From assembly GCF_036346615.1 (NCBI RefSeq), contig NZ_CP107836.1, forward strand, positions 5,084,001 through 5,148,000: a DNA stretch of 64,000 bases, given 5' to 3'. Below, in pieces: positions 47,454 to 56,462 of this stretch. Under the pieces are notes generated by a model. It worked only from the letters and a program-made list of their open reading frames with translations, searched no databases and was not told the origin of the DNA. The number at the start of each line of letters is the position of its first letter. Position 1 is the first letter of the stretch. A program made the position numbers and the translations under genes. The DNA is from Streptomyces sp. NBC_00523 (GTDB lineage: Bacteria > Actinomycetota > Actinomycetes > Streptomycetales > Streptomycetaceae).

Positions 47454-48637
47454 GACCCCACGCCTCCTTCGTCCACGGGCAGTTCGGCCCGCACCCGCCA
47501 CACACTGTCCACCGGCCCCGCCTCGAACTCCCCGCCGAGCAGCGCCACCCGTTCCCGCATCCCCACCAGACCGGCCCCCGACCCCGGCGCGCGCGGCCCC
47601 GCCCGGTCCCCGAGCACGCTGCTCACCTCCACCGTCAACAGCCGCCCCGCCTGTCCCAGCCGCACCGTCACCGGGCCCGGCGCCGCGTGCTTGAGCGCGT
47701 TGGTCAGGGACTCCTGCACGATCCTGTACGCGGCCAGCTCGACCGGCGCCGGCAGGGGCGCCCCGCCGTCCCTGGTGTCCTCCAGTACGCAGGTCAGCCC
47801 GCCGTCCGCGGCGGCCGCGCGGCGCTGCTCGACCAGCGCGTCCAGCGAACCCAGGGACGGCGAGCTGCTGGGCTCCGCGTCGGCGGCGCCGGTGCGCAGC
47901 AGCCCGATCAGGCGGCGCATTTCGGCCAGACCCTCGACGGAGTTCTCGCGGATGACCCCGAGGGCGTTGCGCGAGGTGTCCGGGTCGCCGAGGGAGAGCG
48001 CGGCTGTGGAGTGGATGGCGATCGCGGACAGGTGGTTGGCGACCAGGTCGTGCAGCTCGCGCGCCATCCGGGCCCGCTCGGCGGTCACCGCCTGGGTGCG
48101 GTCCATCTCGGCGAGGAGGGCGGTCTGGTCGGCGCGCAGCCGGGCCGCGTCGGCGGCGTCCCGGTGGTTGCGCACGCTCACCCCGGTGAGGGCGGGCACG
48201 AAGACGACGAGGGCGGTGACGATGCCGAGGAGCAGGGCCTCGGGGCTGCGGATCCAGGCGAGCGAGCCGATGGTCACGACCAGGGAGATCAGGAAGGTGA
48301 CCACCGGGATGCGGCGGGCCGCCGCCGGGGTGCCGTACAGCACCGCCGCGTACATGACGTCGGTGTACATCGCCACGGTGGCCAGATTGCCGTGGGTGCA
48401 CTGGTCCGCGACGAGCGCGACGGAGCCGATGGTCAGGGCGGTGCGCGGCGCGCTCCTGCGCAGCAGCTCCGCCGCCGCCATCACGACGAGCGGGACGAGC
48501 GGCAGGCGGGTGTCCCCGAGGACGTCACCGGTCCGCATGTACAGGTTGAGCGACCACAGCACCAGTCCGCCGAGCAGCCCGAGGACCGCGATGAGCACGT
48601 CGTCGCGGTGCGGGCGGGGCGGGGAGAGCGTCGGCAC
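47450..48637 (-). CDS. NarL-type sensor histidine kinase (ChiS-like)
   Basis: A 395-aa kinase with about five membrane helices in residues 14-155 and little extracellular sequence, then a HisKA_3 dimerisation domain with phosphoacceptor His in 'ARELHDLVANHLSAI' and an HATPase ('NALKHAAPGPVTV', 'GAGLVGMRERV'). It pairs with the overlapping response regulator. GTG start; no ribosome site is visible and a CATACT hexamer lies 8 nt upstream, so the transcript may be nearly leaderless. The divergent membrane-protein gene starts 95 bp away. Confidence 0.9.
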   Translation of the reverse strand: MPTLSPPRPHRDDVLIAVLGLLGGLVLWSLNLYMRTGDVLGDTRLPLVPLVVMAAAELLRRSAPRTALTIGSVALVADQCTHGNLATVAMYTDVMYAAVLYGTPAAARRIPVVTFLISLVVTIGSLAWIRSPEALLLGIVTALVVFVPALTGVSVRNHRDAADAARLRADQTALLAEMDRTQAVTAERARMARELHDLVANHLSAIAIHSTAALSLGDPDTSRNALGVIRENSVEGLAEMRRLIGLLRTGAADAEPSSSPSLGSLDALVEQRRAAAADGGLTCVLEDTRDGGAPLPAPVELAAYRIVQESLTNALKHAAPGPVTVRLGQAGRLLTVEVSSVLGDRAGPRAPGSGAGLVGMRERVALLGGEFEAGPVDSVWRVRAELPVDEGGVGS

Positions 48638-48731
48638 TACATCGAAGTATGCAGTCGTCTTTCGTCACCTGGGCCGACGCCCCGGGCCCGCGCGGCGGCC
48701 AGGCTGGAAGGGAACGCAAAGGAGCGGACCC

Positions 48732-49277
48732 GTGATCGTCACCCTCATCGTCGCCTGCGAGATCGCCTTCTGGGTGCTGCTGGCCGCAGGCCTGGCACTG
48801 CGGTACGGGGCGCGCAAGCCGCGCCTGGGCGCCGCGGTGCTGCTGTGCGAACCGGTGCTGGAGCTGGTCCTGCTCGCGGTGACCGCCGTCGACCTGAGGA
48901 ACGGCGCCGAGCCGGACTGGAAGCACGGGCTCGCCGCGGTGTACATCGGCTTCACCGTCGGCCTCGGGCACTCCACCATCAAGTGGGCCGACGCCCGCGT
49001 CGCCCACCGGTTCGCCGGTGGCCCGCCGCCGGTGAAGCCGCCGAAGTACGGGAAGGCGCGGGCGGTCCACGAGTGGAAGGTCGCCGGCCGCTGGACCGTG
49101 GCCGCCGCGACCGCGCTGGCGCTGCTCCAGGCGGCCGTCCGGTACGTGGGCGGCGACGGGGACGTGAGCTCGCTGCGGTCCTGGCAGCGGACGATGCTGC
49201 TGGTCATCGGGATCAACCTGGTGATCGCCGCGAGCTACACGGTGTTCCCGAAACGGGAGCCGGGCCGGAGCGCCTAG
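48732..49277 (+). CDS. Predicted four-helix membrane protein
   Basis: A 181-aa protein with hydrophobic segments at about 2-24, 32-54, 68-82, 120-140 and 155-175, and a Pro/Lys-rich cytosolic loop ('GGPPPVKPPKYGK'). I do not recognise a functional motif. GTG with AAGGAG 8 nt upstream. It is divergent from the ChiS-like kinase, and its TAG stop overlaps the stop of the convergent adenosyltransferase gene within the palindrome CTAG. Confidence 0.82.
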   Translation: MIVTLIVACEIAFWVLLAAGLALRYGARKPRLGAAVLLCEPVLELVLLAVTAVDLRNGAEPDWKHGLAAVYIGFTVGLGHSTIKWADARVAHRFAGGPPPVKPPKYGKARAVHEWKVAGRWTVAAATALALLQAAVRYVGGDGDVSSLRSWQRTMLLVIGINLVIAASYTVFPKREPGRSA

Positions 49278-49846
49278 CGCTCGCCGCCCGGCACCCACAG
49301 GACGTCGCCGACCTCCTTGTTCGCCACCCGGGCCAGGATGAACAGCAGGTCCGAGAGGCGGTTGAGGTAGGTCGCCGTCAGCGCGTTCATCACCTCGCCG
49401 TGCACCTCCATCGCCGCCCAGGTGGACCGCTCGGCGCGCCGGACCACGGTGCACGCCTGGTGGAGCAGCGCCGCGCCCGGTGTACCGCCCGGGAGGATGA
49501 AGCTGCGGAGCTTCTCCACCTGTTCCAGGTAGTGGTCGCAGTCGGCCTCCAGCTTGTCCACGTACGACTGCTCGACGCGCAGCGGCGGGTACTTCGGGTC
49601 CTCGACCACCGGCGTGGAGAGGTCCGCGCCCACGTCGAACAGGTCGTTCTGCACGCGGACGAGGACCTTCACGACGTCCTCGTCGAGCTGTCCGAGGGCG
49701 ATCGCGGTGCCGATGACCGCGTTGGCCTCGTTGGCGTCGGCGTACGCGGAGATCCGCAGATCGGTCTTGGCGGTGCGGCTCATGTCGCCGAGGGCGGTGG
49801 TGCCCTTGTCGCCGGTACGGGTGTAGATGCGCGTCAGATTGACCAT
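49274..49846 (-). CDS. PduO-type ATP:cob(I)alamin adenosyltransferase
   Basis: Trimeric enzyme of 190 aa that makes adenosylcobalamin from cob(I)alamin and ATP. The N-terminal ATP loop 'YTRTGDKGTTALGD' and the helical bundle with 'RRAERSTWA' and 'LNRLSDLLF' are diagnostic. Needed for B12-dependent mutases and the class II ribonucleotide reductase of Streptomyces. No cobalamin genes surround it. ATG start; stop shared with the convergent gene. Confidence 0.95.
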   Translation of the reverse strand: MVNLTRIYTRTGDKGTTALGDMSRTAKTDLRISAYADANEANAVIGTAIALGQLDEDVVKVLVRVQNDLFDVGADLSTPVVEDPKYPPLRVEQSYVDKLEADCDHYLEQVEKLRSFILPGGTPGAALLHQACTVVRRAERSTWAAMEVHGEVMNALTATYLNRLSDLLFILARVANKEVGDVLWVPGGER

Positions 49847-49859
49847 GCGGCCAGACTAG

Positions 49860-50609
49860 TTACGCCCCGGCCTTCCGGAAGACACCTGTGCCCACCGTCA
49901 CGGCCGGCGCCGCGAAGCCGAGGGCGACCAGGACCCCGTACAGCATGTGCGGGGTGGCGTACGAGCCCACGTACGCGTCCCGCACCGCGTCCACCAGGTA
50001 GCGGAACGGCGTGAAGTGCGAGAGGACGTCGAGCCACTTCGGGCCGAGCGTCATCGGCAGCATCAGGCCGGACAGCAGCATCGCGGGCATGGTGAGGGAG
50101 TTGATGACGGGCCCGAACTCCTGCGGCGTCGAGACCCGCATGGCCAGTGCGTACGAGAGCGAGGCCAGCGAGACCGTCAGCAGGCCGACGAAGAGGAAGC
50201 CGATCAGCACTCCGGCCAGCGGGGCCCGCAGCCCCATCAGTACGGCGACGAGCACCAGCAGCACCGTCTGGAACACGAACAGCAGCGCGTCGCGCAGCAC
50301 CCGGCCCAGCAGCAGCGCCGCCCGGCTCACCGGGGTCACCCGCATCCGCTCGACCACCCCGGTCGACTTGTCGATGATCAGGCCGAATCCGGCGAACGAG
50401 GCGCCGAACAGGCCGAGCTGGAGCAGCAGCCCGGGCACCAGGATCTGCCAGGAGTCGGTGCCCCCGCCGAGCGGCAGTCCGGTGAGCAGCGGGCCGAAGA
50501 AGAGCAGGTAGAGCAGGGGCATCAGGATGCCGAAGAGGATCTGGAACTTGGAGCGCAGGGTCTGGCGGGCGTAGCGCCCGAAGATCAGAGCGGTGTCGTG
50601 CAGCAGCAT
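49860..50609 (-). CDS. DrrB-like ABC transporter permease
   Basis: A 249-aa ABC-2 type exporter permease with six helices and the conserved cytosolic 'IDKSTGVVERMRVTPVSR' coupling segment. It follows its ATPase by 17 nt. DrrAB-like pairs export drugs or lipids; the substrate cannot be read from sequence. A divergent TetR gene suggests induction by a small molecule. Confidence 0.92.
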   Translation of the reverse strand: MLLHDTALIFGRYARQTLRSKFQILFGILMPLLYLLFFGPLLTGLPLGGGTDSWQILVPGLLLQLGLFGASFAGFGLIIDKSTGVVERMRVTPVSRAALLLGRVLRDALLFVFQTVLLVLVAVLMGLRAPLAGVLIGFLFVGLLTVSLASLSYALAMRVSTPQEFGPVINSLTMPAMLLSGLMLPMTLGPKWLDVLSHFTPFRYLVDAVRDAYVGSYATPHMLYGVLVALGFAAPAVTVGTGVFRKAGA

Positions 50610-50626
50610 GGGTGTCCCGGGAGGTG

Positions 50627-51406
50627 TCAGACCGCGAGGGGAGCGGTGTCGGCGGCGGGGGCGCGTCCGGTGACGGCGAGGAAGGCGTCCTGGAGCGTGG
50701 CGTCGGGCGAGCCCGCGTACCGGGTCTTGAGCGCGGCGGGGGTGCCCTCCGCCGCCACCAGGCCGCCGTCGATGACGACGAGCCGGTCGGCGAGCGCGTC
50801 CGCCTCGTCCAGGTAGTGCGTGGTGAGCACGACGGTGGTGCCGTGCGCGTCGCGCAGCCGCCGCACCAGGTCCCAGAGGTCGGCACGGCTGCCCGGGTCG
50901 AGCCCGGTGGTCGGCTCGTCCAGGAAGAGCACGGCGGGGCGGTGGGTGAGCCCCATCGCGATGTCGAGGCGTCGGCGCTGGCCGCCCGAGAGGGTCGCGG
51001 TGCGCCGGTCGAGCAGGTCCGACAGGCCCAGTTCCCCGGCGAGTTCGGCGGCCCGGGCGACCGCCGCCGCCTTGCCGAGCCGGTACATCCGGCCCTGGGT
51101 GACCAGCTCCTCCCGCACGGTGGTGTGCGGGTCGACCCCGCCCGACTGGGCGACGTAACCGCACTGCTCGCGTACGCCCGCCGGGTCGGCGACCAGGTCG
51201 CGGCCGGCGACGGTGGCCGCGCCGCCGGTGGGGGAGAGCAGCGTGGTGAGCATGCGCAGGGTGGTCGTCTTGCCCGCGCCGTTCGGGCCGAGCAGGCCGA
51301 CGATCTCGCCTGCCGCGACGGTCAGGTCCAGGCAGCGGACGGCCTCGACGGGGCCGGACTTGCTCATGAAGGTCCGGGCGAGCCCGGACGTGCTGATGAC
51401 GGTCAT
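50627..51406 (-). CDS. DrrA-like ABC transporter ATPase
   Basis: A 259-aa ATPase with Walker A 'GPNGAGKTTT', signature 'LSGGQRRRLD', Walker B 'VLFLDEPTTGLD' and switch His in 'LTTHYLDEAD'. It precedes the permease and is divergent from the TetR gene across 79 bp holding a palindrome. Confidence 0.94.
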   Translation of the reverse strand: MTVISTSGLARTFMSKSGPVEAVRCLDLTVAAGEIVGLLGPNGAGKTTTLRMLTTLLSPTGGAATVAGRDLVADPAGVREQCGYVAQSGGVDPHTTVREELVTQGRMYRLGKAAAVARAAELAGELGLSDLLDRRTATLSGGQRRRLDIAMGLTHRPAVLFLDEPTTGLDPGSRADLWDLVRRLRDAHGTTVVLTTHYLDEADALADRLVVIDGGLVAAEGTPAALKTRYAGSPDATLQDAFLAVTGRAPAADTAPLAV

Positions 51407-51421
51407 GGCCCCACGAAAACA

Positions 51422-51447
51422 GAGTCACTGAAAAAATGCAATGACTC
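51422..51447. promoter_or_regulatory. Palindromic operator between the ABC exporter and its TetR gene
   Basis: GAGTCA (51422-51427) and TGACTC (51442-51447) form a perfect inverted repeat around an A-rich centre; TG/CA inside the arms adds further symmetry. It lies 15 bp from the ATPase start and 27 bp before the TetR -10 box, a natural autoregulatory site. Confidence 0.55.
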
Positions 51448-51485
51448 CAAATTTGCAGAAACCCCAGACGATCTACGATGGGGGC

Positions 51486-52127
51486 ATGGCTGAGGGACTC
51501 AGGGAGCGCAAGAAGCGGCAGACCAGGCAGCACCTCTCGGACGTGGCCACCGGCCTCTTCCTGGAGCGGGGCTTCGACGCGGTGACGATCGCCGAGATCG
51601 CCCACGCCGCCGACGTCTCCGTCAACACCGTGTACAACTACTTCCCCGCCAAGGAGGACCTGTTCCTCGACCGCAGCAAGGGCGTCGTGGAACGCCTCTC
51701 GCGGTACGTCAGGGGCCGCGACCAGGGCGAGTCCGCGGCCGACGCCGTGCTGCGGGAGCTGCGCATCCAGGTCGAGAGCGTCTCGCCCACCGTCGGCCTG
51801 ATGGAGGGGTACGCCCGCTTCGTGCGGGTCATCGAGGAGGCCGACAGCCTCAAGGCCCGCCTCTGGCACATCCAGCAGGACGCCGCGCAGCACCTGGAGG
51901 CCACCCTCGTGGAGGTGAGCGGCGCCGGGACGGAGGACCGGACACCGCTCCTGGTGGCCGGTCAGCTCTCCTGGGTCCACAGCACCCTCATGGCGTACAT
52001 CGGGCAGGAGATGGTGGCCGGCGGCAAGCCCGCCGAGGTGTCCAGGCGGGCGCTCGTCCTGCTGGACGACATCGAGGACCTGCTGGGTGAAAAGGTGCTC
52101 AACTACGCCCGGCGCACCGCCGAATGA
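51486..52127 (+). CDS. TetR-family regulator of the adjacent ABC exporter
   Basis: A 213-aa repressor: helix-turn-helix at about residues 12-55 ('VTIAEIAHAADVSVNTVYNYF') and a helical ligand domain. The ATG at 51486 is chosen because TACGAT (51474-51479) lies exactly 6 nt upstream, a leaderless arrangement; the frame extends 15 codons further but through the promoter. Divergent from drrAB-like genes. Confidence 0.9.
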   Translation: MAEGLRERKKRQTRQHLSDVATGLFLERGFDAVTIAEIAHAADVSVNTVYNYFPAKEDLFLDRSKGVVERLSRYVRGRDQGESAADAVLRELRIQVESVSPTVGLMEGYARFVRVIEEADSLKARLWHIQQDAAQHLEATLVEVSGAGTEDRTPLLVAGQLSWVHSTLMAYIGQEMVAGGKPAEVSRRALVLLDDIEDLLGEKVLNYARRTAE

Positions 52128-52259
52128 CGGCCCCCGGTGTGATGTCCGTCATTTGAGACGTGACGCGCATCTCTTCGCGTCCCCAGCACCCGCCCCGGGT
52201 ACTAACCTCCGCCGGAGGGCATGGACCAGAACCAGCGACACATACAGAGGGGTGCCAAC

Positions 52260-53108
52260 GTGGCCAGGAAGCTCGCCGTCATCGGAGCCGGACTCATGGG
52301 GTCCGGCATCGCGCAGGTCTCCGCCCAGGCCGGCTGGGACGTCGTCCTGCGCGACGTCACCGACGAGGCCCTGACCCGCGGCCGCGACGGCATCAAGGGC
52401 TCCTTCGACAAGTTCGTCGCCAAGGGCAAGCTGGACGCGGCCGACGCCGAGGCCGCGCTGGGCCGGATCACCACGACCACCGACCTCGAGGCCGTCGCCG
52501 ACGCGGACATCGTGGTCGAGGCCGTCTTCGAGAAGCTGGAGGTGAAGCACGAGATCTTCCGGTCGCTCGACAAGATCGTCCGGGACGACACCGTGCTCGC
52601 CTCCAACACCTCCGCCATCCCGATCACCAAGATCGCGGCCGTGACGGAGCGCCCGGAGCGCGTGGTCGGCGTGCACTTCTTCTCGCCGGTCCCGATGATG
52701 CAGCTCTGCGAGCTCGTACGCGGCTACAAGACCAGCGACGAAACCCTCGCCACCGCGCGGGAGTTCGCCGAGTCCGTCGGCAAGACCTGCATCGTCGTCA
52801 ACCGCGATGTGGCCGGCTTCGTCACCACCCGGCTGATCTCGGCGCTCGTGGTCGAGGCCGCCAAGCTGTACGAGTCGGGCGTCGCCACGGCCGAGGACAT
52901 CGATGTCGCGTGCAAGCTCGGTTTCGGCCACGCGATGGGGCCCCTGGCCACCGCGGACCTCACCGGTGTCGACATCCTGCTGCACGCCACGAGCAACATC
53001 TACACCGAGTCGCAGGACGAGAAGTTCGCCGCCCCGGAGCTGATGCGCCGGATGGTCGATGCAGGTGACATCGGGCGCAAGAGCGGGCAGGGCTTCTACA
53101 CCTACTGA
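52260..53108 (+). CDS. 3-hydroxybutyryl-CoA dehydrogenase
   Basis: NAD-dependent oxidation of 3-hydroxyacyl-CoA, 282 aa, the usual length. The Rossmann loop 'VIGAGLMGSGIAQVSAQAG' opens the protein, 'SNTSAIPI' and catalytic His in 'GVHFFSPVP' follow, and the C-terminal helical domain ends 'GQGFYTY'. It works in butyrate/polyhydroxybutyrate and fatty acid metabolism. GTG at 52260 with GAGGGG upstream; the ATG at 52221 would add 13 residues before the fold. Confidence 0.93.
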   Translation: MARKLAVIGAGLMGSGIAQVSAQAGWDVVLRDVTDEALTRGRDGIKGSFDKFVAKGKLDAADAEAALGRITTTTDLEAVADADIVVEAVFEKLEVKHEIFRSLDKIVRDDTVLASNTSAIPITKIAAVTERPERVVGVHFFSPVPMMQLCELVRGYKTSDETLATAREFAESVGKTCIVVNRDVAGFVTTRLISALVVEAAKLYESGVATAEDIDVACKLGFGHAMGPLATADLTGVDILLHATSNIYTESQDEKFAAPELMRRMVDAGDIGRKSGQGFYTY

Positions 53109-53345
53109 TCATTTTCGGTCCGGTCCGGCTGATCCGCTGTCAGCCAGACCGGGTGCCGTTCGGGGAACGCCGTCCGGATCCACCGGATCCACCAGCGTTC
53201 GCGACCATCCCGCATCACTCCTCGGAGTGAATTCGGTATCGGTTCGCTTACAGACGGCAACTACCCTGTCGCTGCCGCAGTCAGTTGGGGCAGAGACAGT
53301 TTCGGACAGACGGACCGGGCCACGGAGCATTCCAGGGGAGCGCAT

Positions 53346-53669
53346 ATGCACATCAGGGGCGACCACGCCGAGCTGGTCGTCGGGGGCCGCCTCGACGTCC
53401 GAAGCGCGGCGGACGCCCGTACGGTCCTGCACTCGGCCCTGGACGACGGCGTCGGCGATCTGGTGCTCGACCTGACCGAGCTGGATTCGTGGGACGCCAC
53501 CGGTCTCGGCGTCATCATGGGCGCACACCGCAGGGCCGGGCGCGCCGGACGGCGCCTCGTGCTGCGCGGCGTGCCTCCGCAGATGCAACGCCTCCTGGTG
53601 GCCACCCGGCTGCACCGCATCCTCGCCATCGAGGGCGGCATCGCGGCGGAGTCCCTGCCCCGCGTCTGA
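53346..53669 (+). CDS. STAS-domain protein, anti-sigma antagonist-like
   Basis: A 107-aa STAS domain. The phosphorylation loop reads 'DATGLGVIM' where SpoIIAA/RsbV has 'DSSGLG', so Thr replaces the regulatory Ser; it could still be phosphorylated. Such proteins bind anti-sigma factors when unphosphorylated. No anti-sigma or sigma gene adjoins it. ATG with GGGGAG 6 nt upstream. Confidence 0.88.
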   Translation: MHIRGDHAELVVGGRLDVRSAADARTVLHSALDDGVGDLVLDLTELDSWDATGLGVIMGAHRRAGRAGRRLVLRGVPPQMQRLLVATRLHRILAIEGGIAAESLPRV

Positions 53670-53936
53670 GGGGTGTGAAGGGGCTTGCGGGGACGCCCCG
53701 TGAACCCCCGGCCGACCCTCGGTGACCGTACGGCAAGACGGCACACAATCCTCACGAGACCGTGATCTCGGGGCGGCGCGCCACCCCGGATGGTCGTGGA
53801 TACTGTGCGAAGGTTTAGGGTTCGGCCGTCTGCCGATTGACGGACCCGACCCGGCGGACACCGGACCGTGGGCGGCATCTGGACGTGCGAGGCCGGGAGG
53901 GACAACCGCGCTCGACGCGTCTTGGGGGCTTTGGCG

Positions 53937-56426
53937 ATGGACCCGATACACCGGGGGCCGGAAGAGTTCGGCCACGACAGCAAGGACTTCGCCGACGAGG
54001 CCGGCCGGCGCCGCCCTTCCCGCGATCCACTGACCCCGGATTTCGGTCAGCAAACACCGCAGCAGGTCCGCATGGTCACCCTCGTCGCCGGCGACCTGAC
54101 GCTCACCGTCAACCCGGTCGACGGCAGCGAGGTCGAGCCGTGCCCGCCCGGTGAGCGGCCCGCCGCGCCCGTCCGCCGCACCCCCGAGGAGCGCGCCGCC
54201 CGCGCCCGCGCCGCGACGCCCCCCGTCCCGCCGGGCCCGCCCGTCCTCCAGCTCCCGCTGCTGCGGCGCGAGGAGGAACGCGAACGGCTGACCCGCCTCC
54301 TCGCCCGCGGCCGCTCCGTCCGGCTCACCGGACCGGCGGGTTCCGGCCGTACCGCCCTGCTCGACGCCGTCGCCGCCGACTGCGCGGACTTCGCCCCCGA
54401 CGGGGTCGTCCGCCTCAGCGGCCACAAGCGCACCGCCACCGATCTGCTGTACGCGCTCTTCGACGCCGTCCACGACGCTCCCCTGCACCGGCCGGAACGG
54501 GCGCTCCTGCTGGAGACGCTGCGCTCCACCGGCGCCGTCGTCGTCCTGGACGACCTGGAGCTCGGCGGCGCCGCCCTGGACGAACTCCTCGACGCGACCC
54601 CCGAGTGCGCCTTCCTGCTCGCCGCCACGCCCGAGGTCGCCGCGCCCGGCGCCGACTCCGCGCTCGAAGAGGTCTTCCTCACCGGCCTCGACCGCGCCAC
54701 CTCCCTCGACCTGCTGCGCCGGGTGGTCGAACGGCAGCTCACGGAGGAGGAGGCCAACTGGGCCGGAGACCTCTGGTTCGAGTCCGAGGGCCTGCCCCTG
54801 CGCTTCGTCCAGGCCGGTGCGCTGCTGCGCCAGCGCGACCAGCTGCACACCGACGCCACCGTTTACGACGAGTACGGCTATCTGGAGAACCGGCCCGCCG
54901 ACGCGCCGCCCGCGCCCGAGGCGGCCGGGGAGTCCGAGGTGCCGCTGCCCAGCCTCGGCGAGGGCGCGGCGCCGGCGGCCCTGCTCGCCTCCCGACTGAG
55001 CGGCGCCGCCCAGGACACGCTGCGCTTCGCCGTGGCCCTCGGCGGCGAGGTGCCGCACCAGGCCCATCTGCCCGCGCTCGTCGGGGACACCCACGCCGAC
55101 GCCGCCCTCGGCGAGCTGGCCGGCTGCGGGCTGCTCTCCCCGTCCGGCTCCCGCTACCGGCTGGCGGCCGGGGTCCTGGCCCAGCTGGCGGCGGCCGGTT
55201 ACGAGGACGACGCCGCCGACCGCGCCCGCACCGCCGCCCAGCACTACGCCTGGTGGACCGGGCACCCCTCGGTCACCCCCGAACGGGCGGCCGCCGAGGC
55301 CGACGCGATCATCGCCGCCCTGGGCCGGCTGGTGCCGGGGGAGGGGGCCGGAGGGACGAGCGCCGCCGTGCTCCTCGCCCGCAGCGCGGCGCCCGCCTTC
55401 GCGGCCGGGCTGCTCTGGGGTGCCTGGGAACGGGCGCTCCGGATCGGCCAGGAGGCCGGACGGCTCGCCGGGGAGGTCGCGGAAGAGGCGTACTTCCACC
55501 ACGAGTTGGGCGTCCTCGCGCTCTGCACCGGTCATCCCGACCGGGCCAGGGCCGAGCTGGAGACCGCGATCAGCATGCGCGGGGCGCTCGCCGACAAGAG
55601 CGGTGCGGTGGCCGGACGGCGCGCGCTCGCGCTGGTCGAGGACCGGGCCGCGGGCGCTCCGGCCGCGGGGGACGACGGTGCGTTCGCGGCGTCGCCGCCG
55701 CTGGGGCTGCCCGCCGTCGTGCCGGTCTCGATGACGAGCGCGTTCGCCGACACCACCGTGGTGCCCCGGCAGGAGCCGATGACCGTGGCGGTGCCCTCGC
55801 CCGCGGCGGGCGGCGGCAAGGGCGCGGCGCGGGGCGGGCCGCTGGCCCTCATCGGCGGGGCCCGGCGCAACCTGGTCGCCGCCGGGGCGGGGGTCCTGCT
55901 GGCCGGGGTCCTCGGCACGGTGGTGACGCTCGGGCTGACGTCGAACAGCGACCCGCAGGGCGGGGCCGGTACGTCGACCGAGCAGGAGGCGCCGGACGAC
56001 AGCATCTACGACGAGGAGGTGGACACCGGGGAGCCGGCGGACGGGCCGTCCACGACCGAGGCGCCTTCGGGGTCCGCGTCCGCGTCGGCCTCGGTGACGC
56101 CGTCCGCCACGGGGAGCGAATCGGCGCCGGCCGGCGGGGTGACGCCTTCGGCGACGTCCTCGGCGCCGGACACGCCGTCGTCCTCCGGGGCGCCGTCGTC
56201 GCCGCGCGCGACGGAGTCGTCCCACAAGCCGCCGACGTCCTCTTCGCCGACGCCCACGAAGACGGCGGGTTCGCCGACGCCCACGAACACGGAGACGGAG
56301 TCCCCGAGCCCGGGGGAGACGGACCCGGACCAGCCGGACCCGGACGAGCCGGGCACGAAGCCGGGTACCCCGGAGCAGGCGAGCGGGTCCTCCAGCGCGG
56401 CCGGCGGTAGCCCCTCGGGGGAGTAG
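53937..56426 (+). CDS. Membrane-anchored P-loop-like protein with long Ser/Thr/Pro-rich extracellular tail
   Basis: An 829-aa protein with an unusual layout. Residues 1-110 are polar. At 132-139 a P-loop reads 'GPAGSGRT': the invariant Walker lysine is Arg. A Walker-B-like 'VVVLDDLEL' is at 201-209, and helical, STAND/NB-ARC-like sequence runs to about 560. One membrane helix lies at 645-667, then about 160 residues of Ser/Thr/Pro/Glu-rich tail, presumably outside. There is no signal peptide, so the NTPase-like part is cytosolic. ATG at 53937 follows a GGGGG stretch; the frame opens earlier at a GTG (53868). Function unknown; regulation of a cytosolic response from the wall is one guess. Confidence 0.78.
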   Translation: MDPIHRGPEEFGHDSKDFADEAGRRRPSRDPLTPDFGQQTPQQVRMVTLVAGDLTLTVNPVDGSEVEPCPPGERPAAPVRRTPEERAARARAATPPVPPGPPVLQLPLLRREEERERLTRLLARGRSVRLTGPAGSGRTALLDAVAADCADFAPDGVVRLSGHKRTATDLLYALFDAVHDAPLHRPERALLLETLRSTGAVVVLDDLELGGAALDELLDATPECAFLLAATPEVAAPGADSALEEVFLTGLDRATSLDLLRRVVERQLTEEEANWAGDLWFESEGLPLRFVQAGALLRQRDQLHTDATVYDEYGYLENRPADAPPAPEAAGESEVPLPSLGEGAAPAALLASRLSGAAQDTLRFAVALGGEVPHQAHLPALVGDTHADAALGELAGCGLLSPSGSRYRLAAGVLAQLAAAGYEDDAADRARTAAQHYAWWTGHPSVTPERAAAEADAIIAALGRLVPGEGAGGTSAAVLLARSAAPAFAAGLLWGAWERALRIGQEAGRLAGEVAEEAYFHHELGVLALCTGHPDRARAELETAISMRGALADKSGAVAGRRALALVEDRAAGAPAAGDDGAFAASPPLGLPAVVPVSMTSAFADTTVVPRQEPMTVAVPSPAAGGGKGAARGGPLALIGGARRNLVAAGAGVLLAGVLGTVVTLGLTSNSDPQGGAGTSTEQEAPDDSIYDEEVDTGEPADGPSTTEAPSGSASASASVTPSATGSESAPAGGVTPSATSSAPDTPSSSGAPSSPRATESSHKPPTSSSPTPTKTAGSPTPTNTETESPSPGETDPDQPDPDEPGTKPGTPEQASGSSSAAGGSPSGE

Positions 56427-56462
56427 CCCGCGAGTGCGGCGGCCCTCGGCCCCAGGGTTCCG

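Noticed and set aside
53109..53345. A short gene between the 3-hydroxybutyryl-CoA dehydrogenase and STAS genes
   Set aside because: No frame with good codon pattern or start site; probably promoter and terminator sequence.
53109..56225. 1038-codon open frame on the minus strand opposite the P-loop-like protein
   Set aside because: Low-complexity Gly/Arg/Ala sequence with no domain; its codons follow the third-position pattern of the true gene on the other strand. High-GC shadow.
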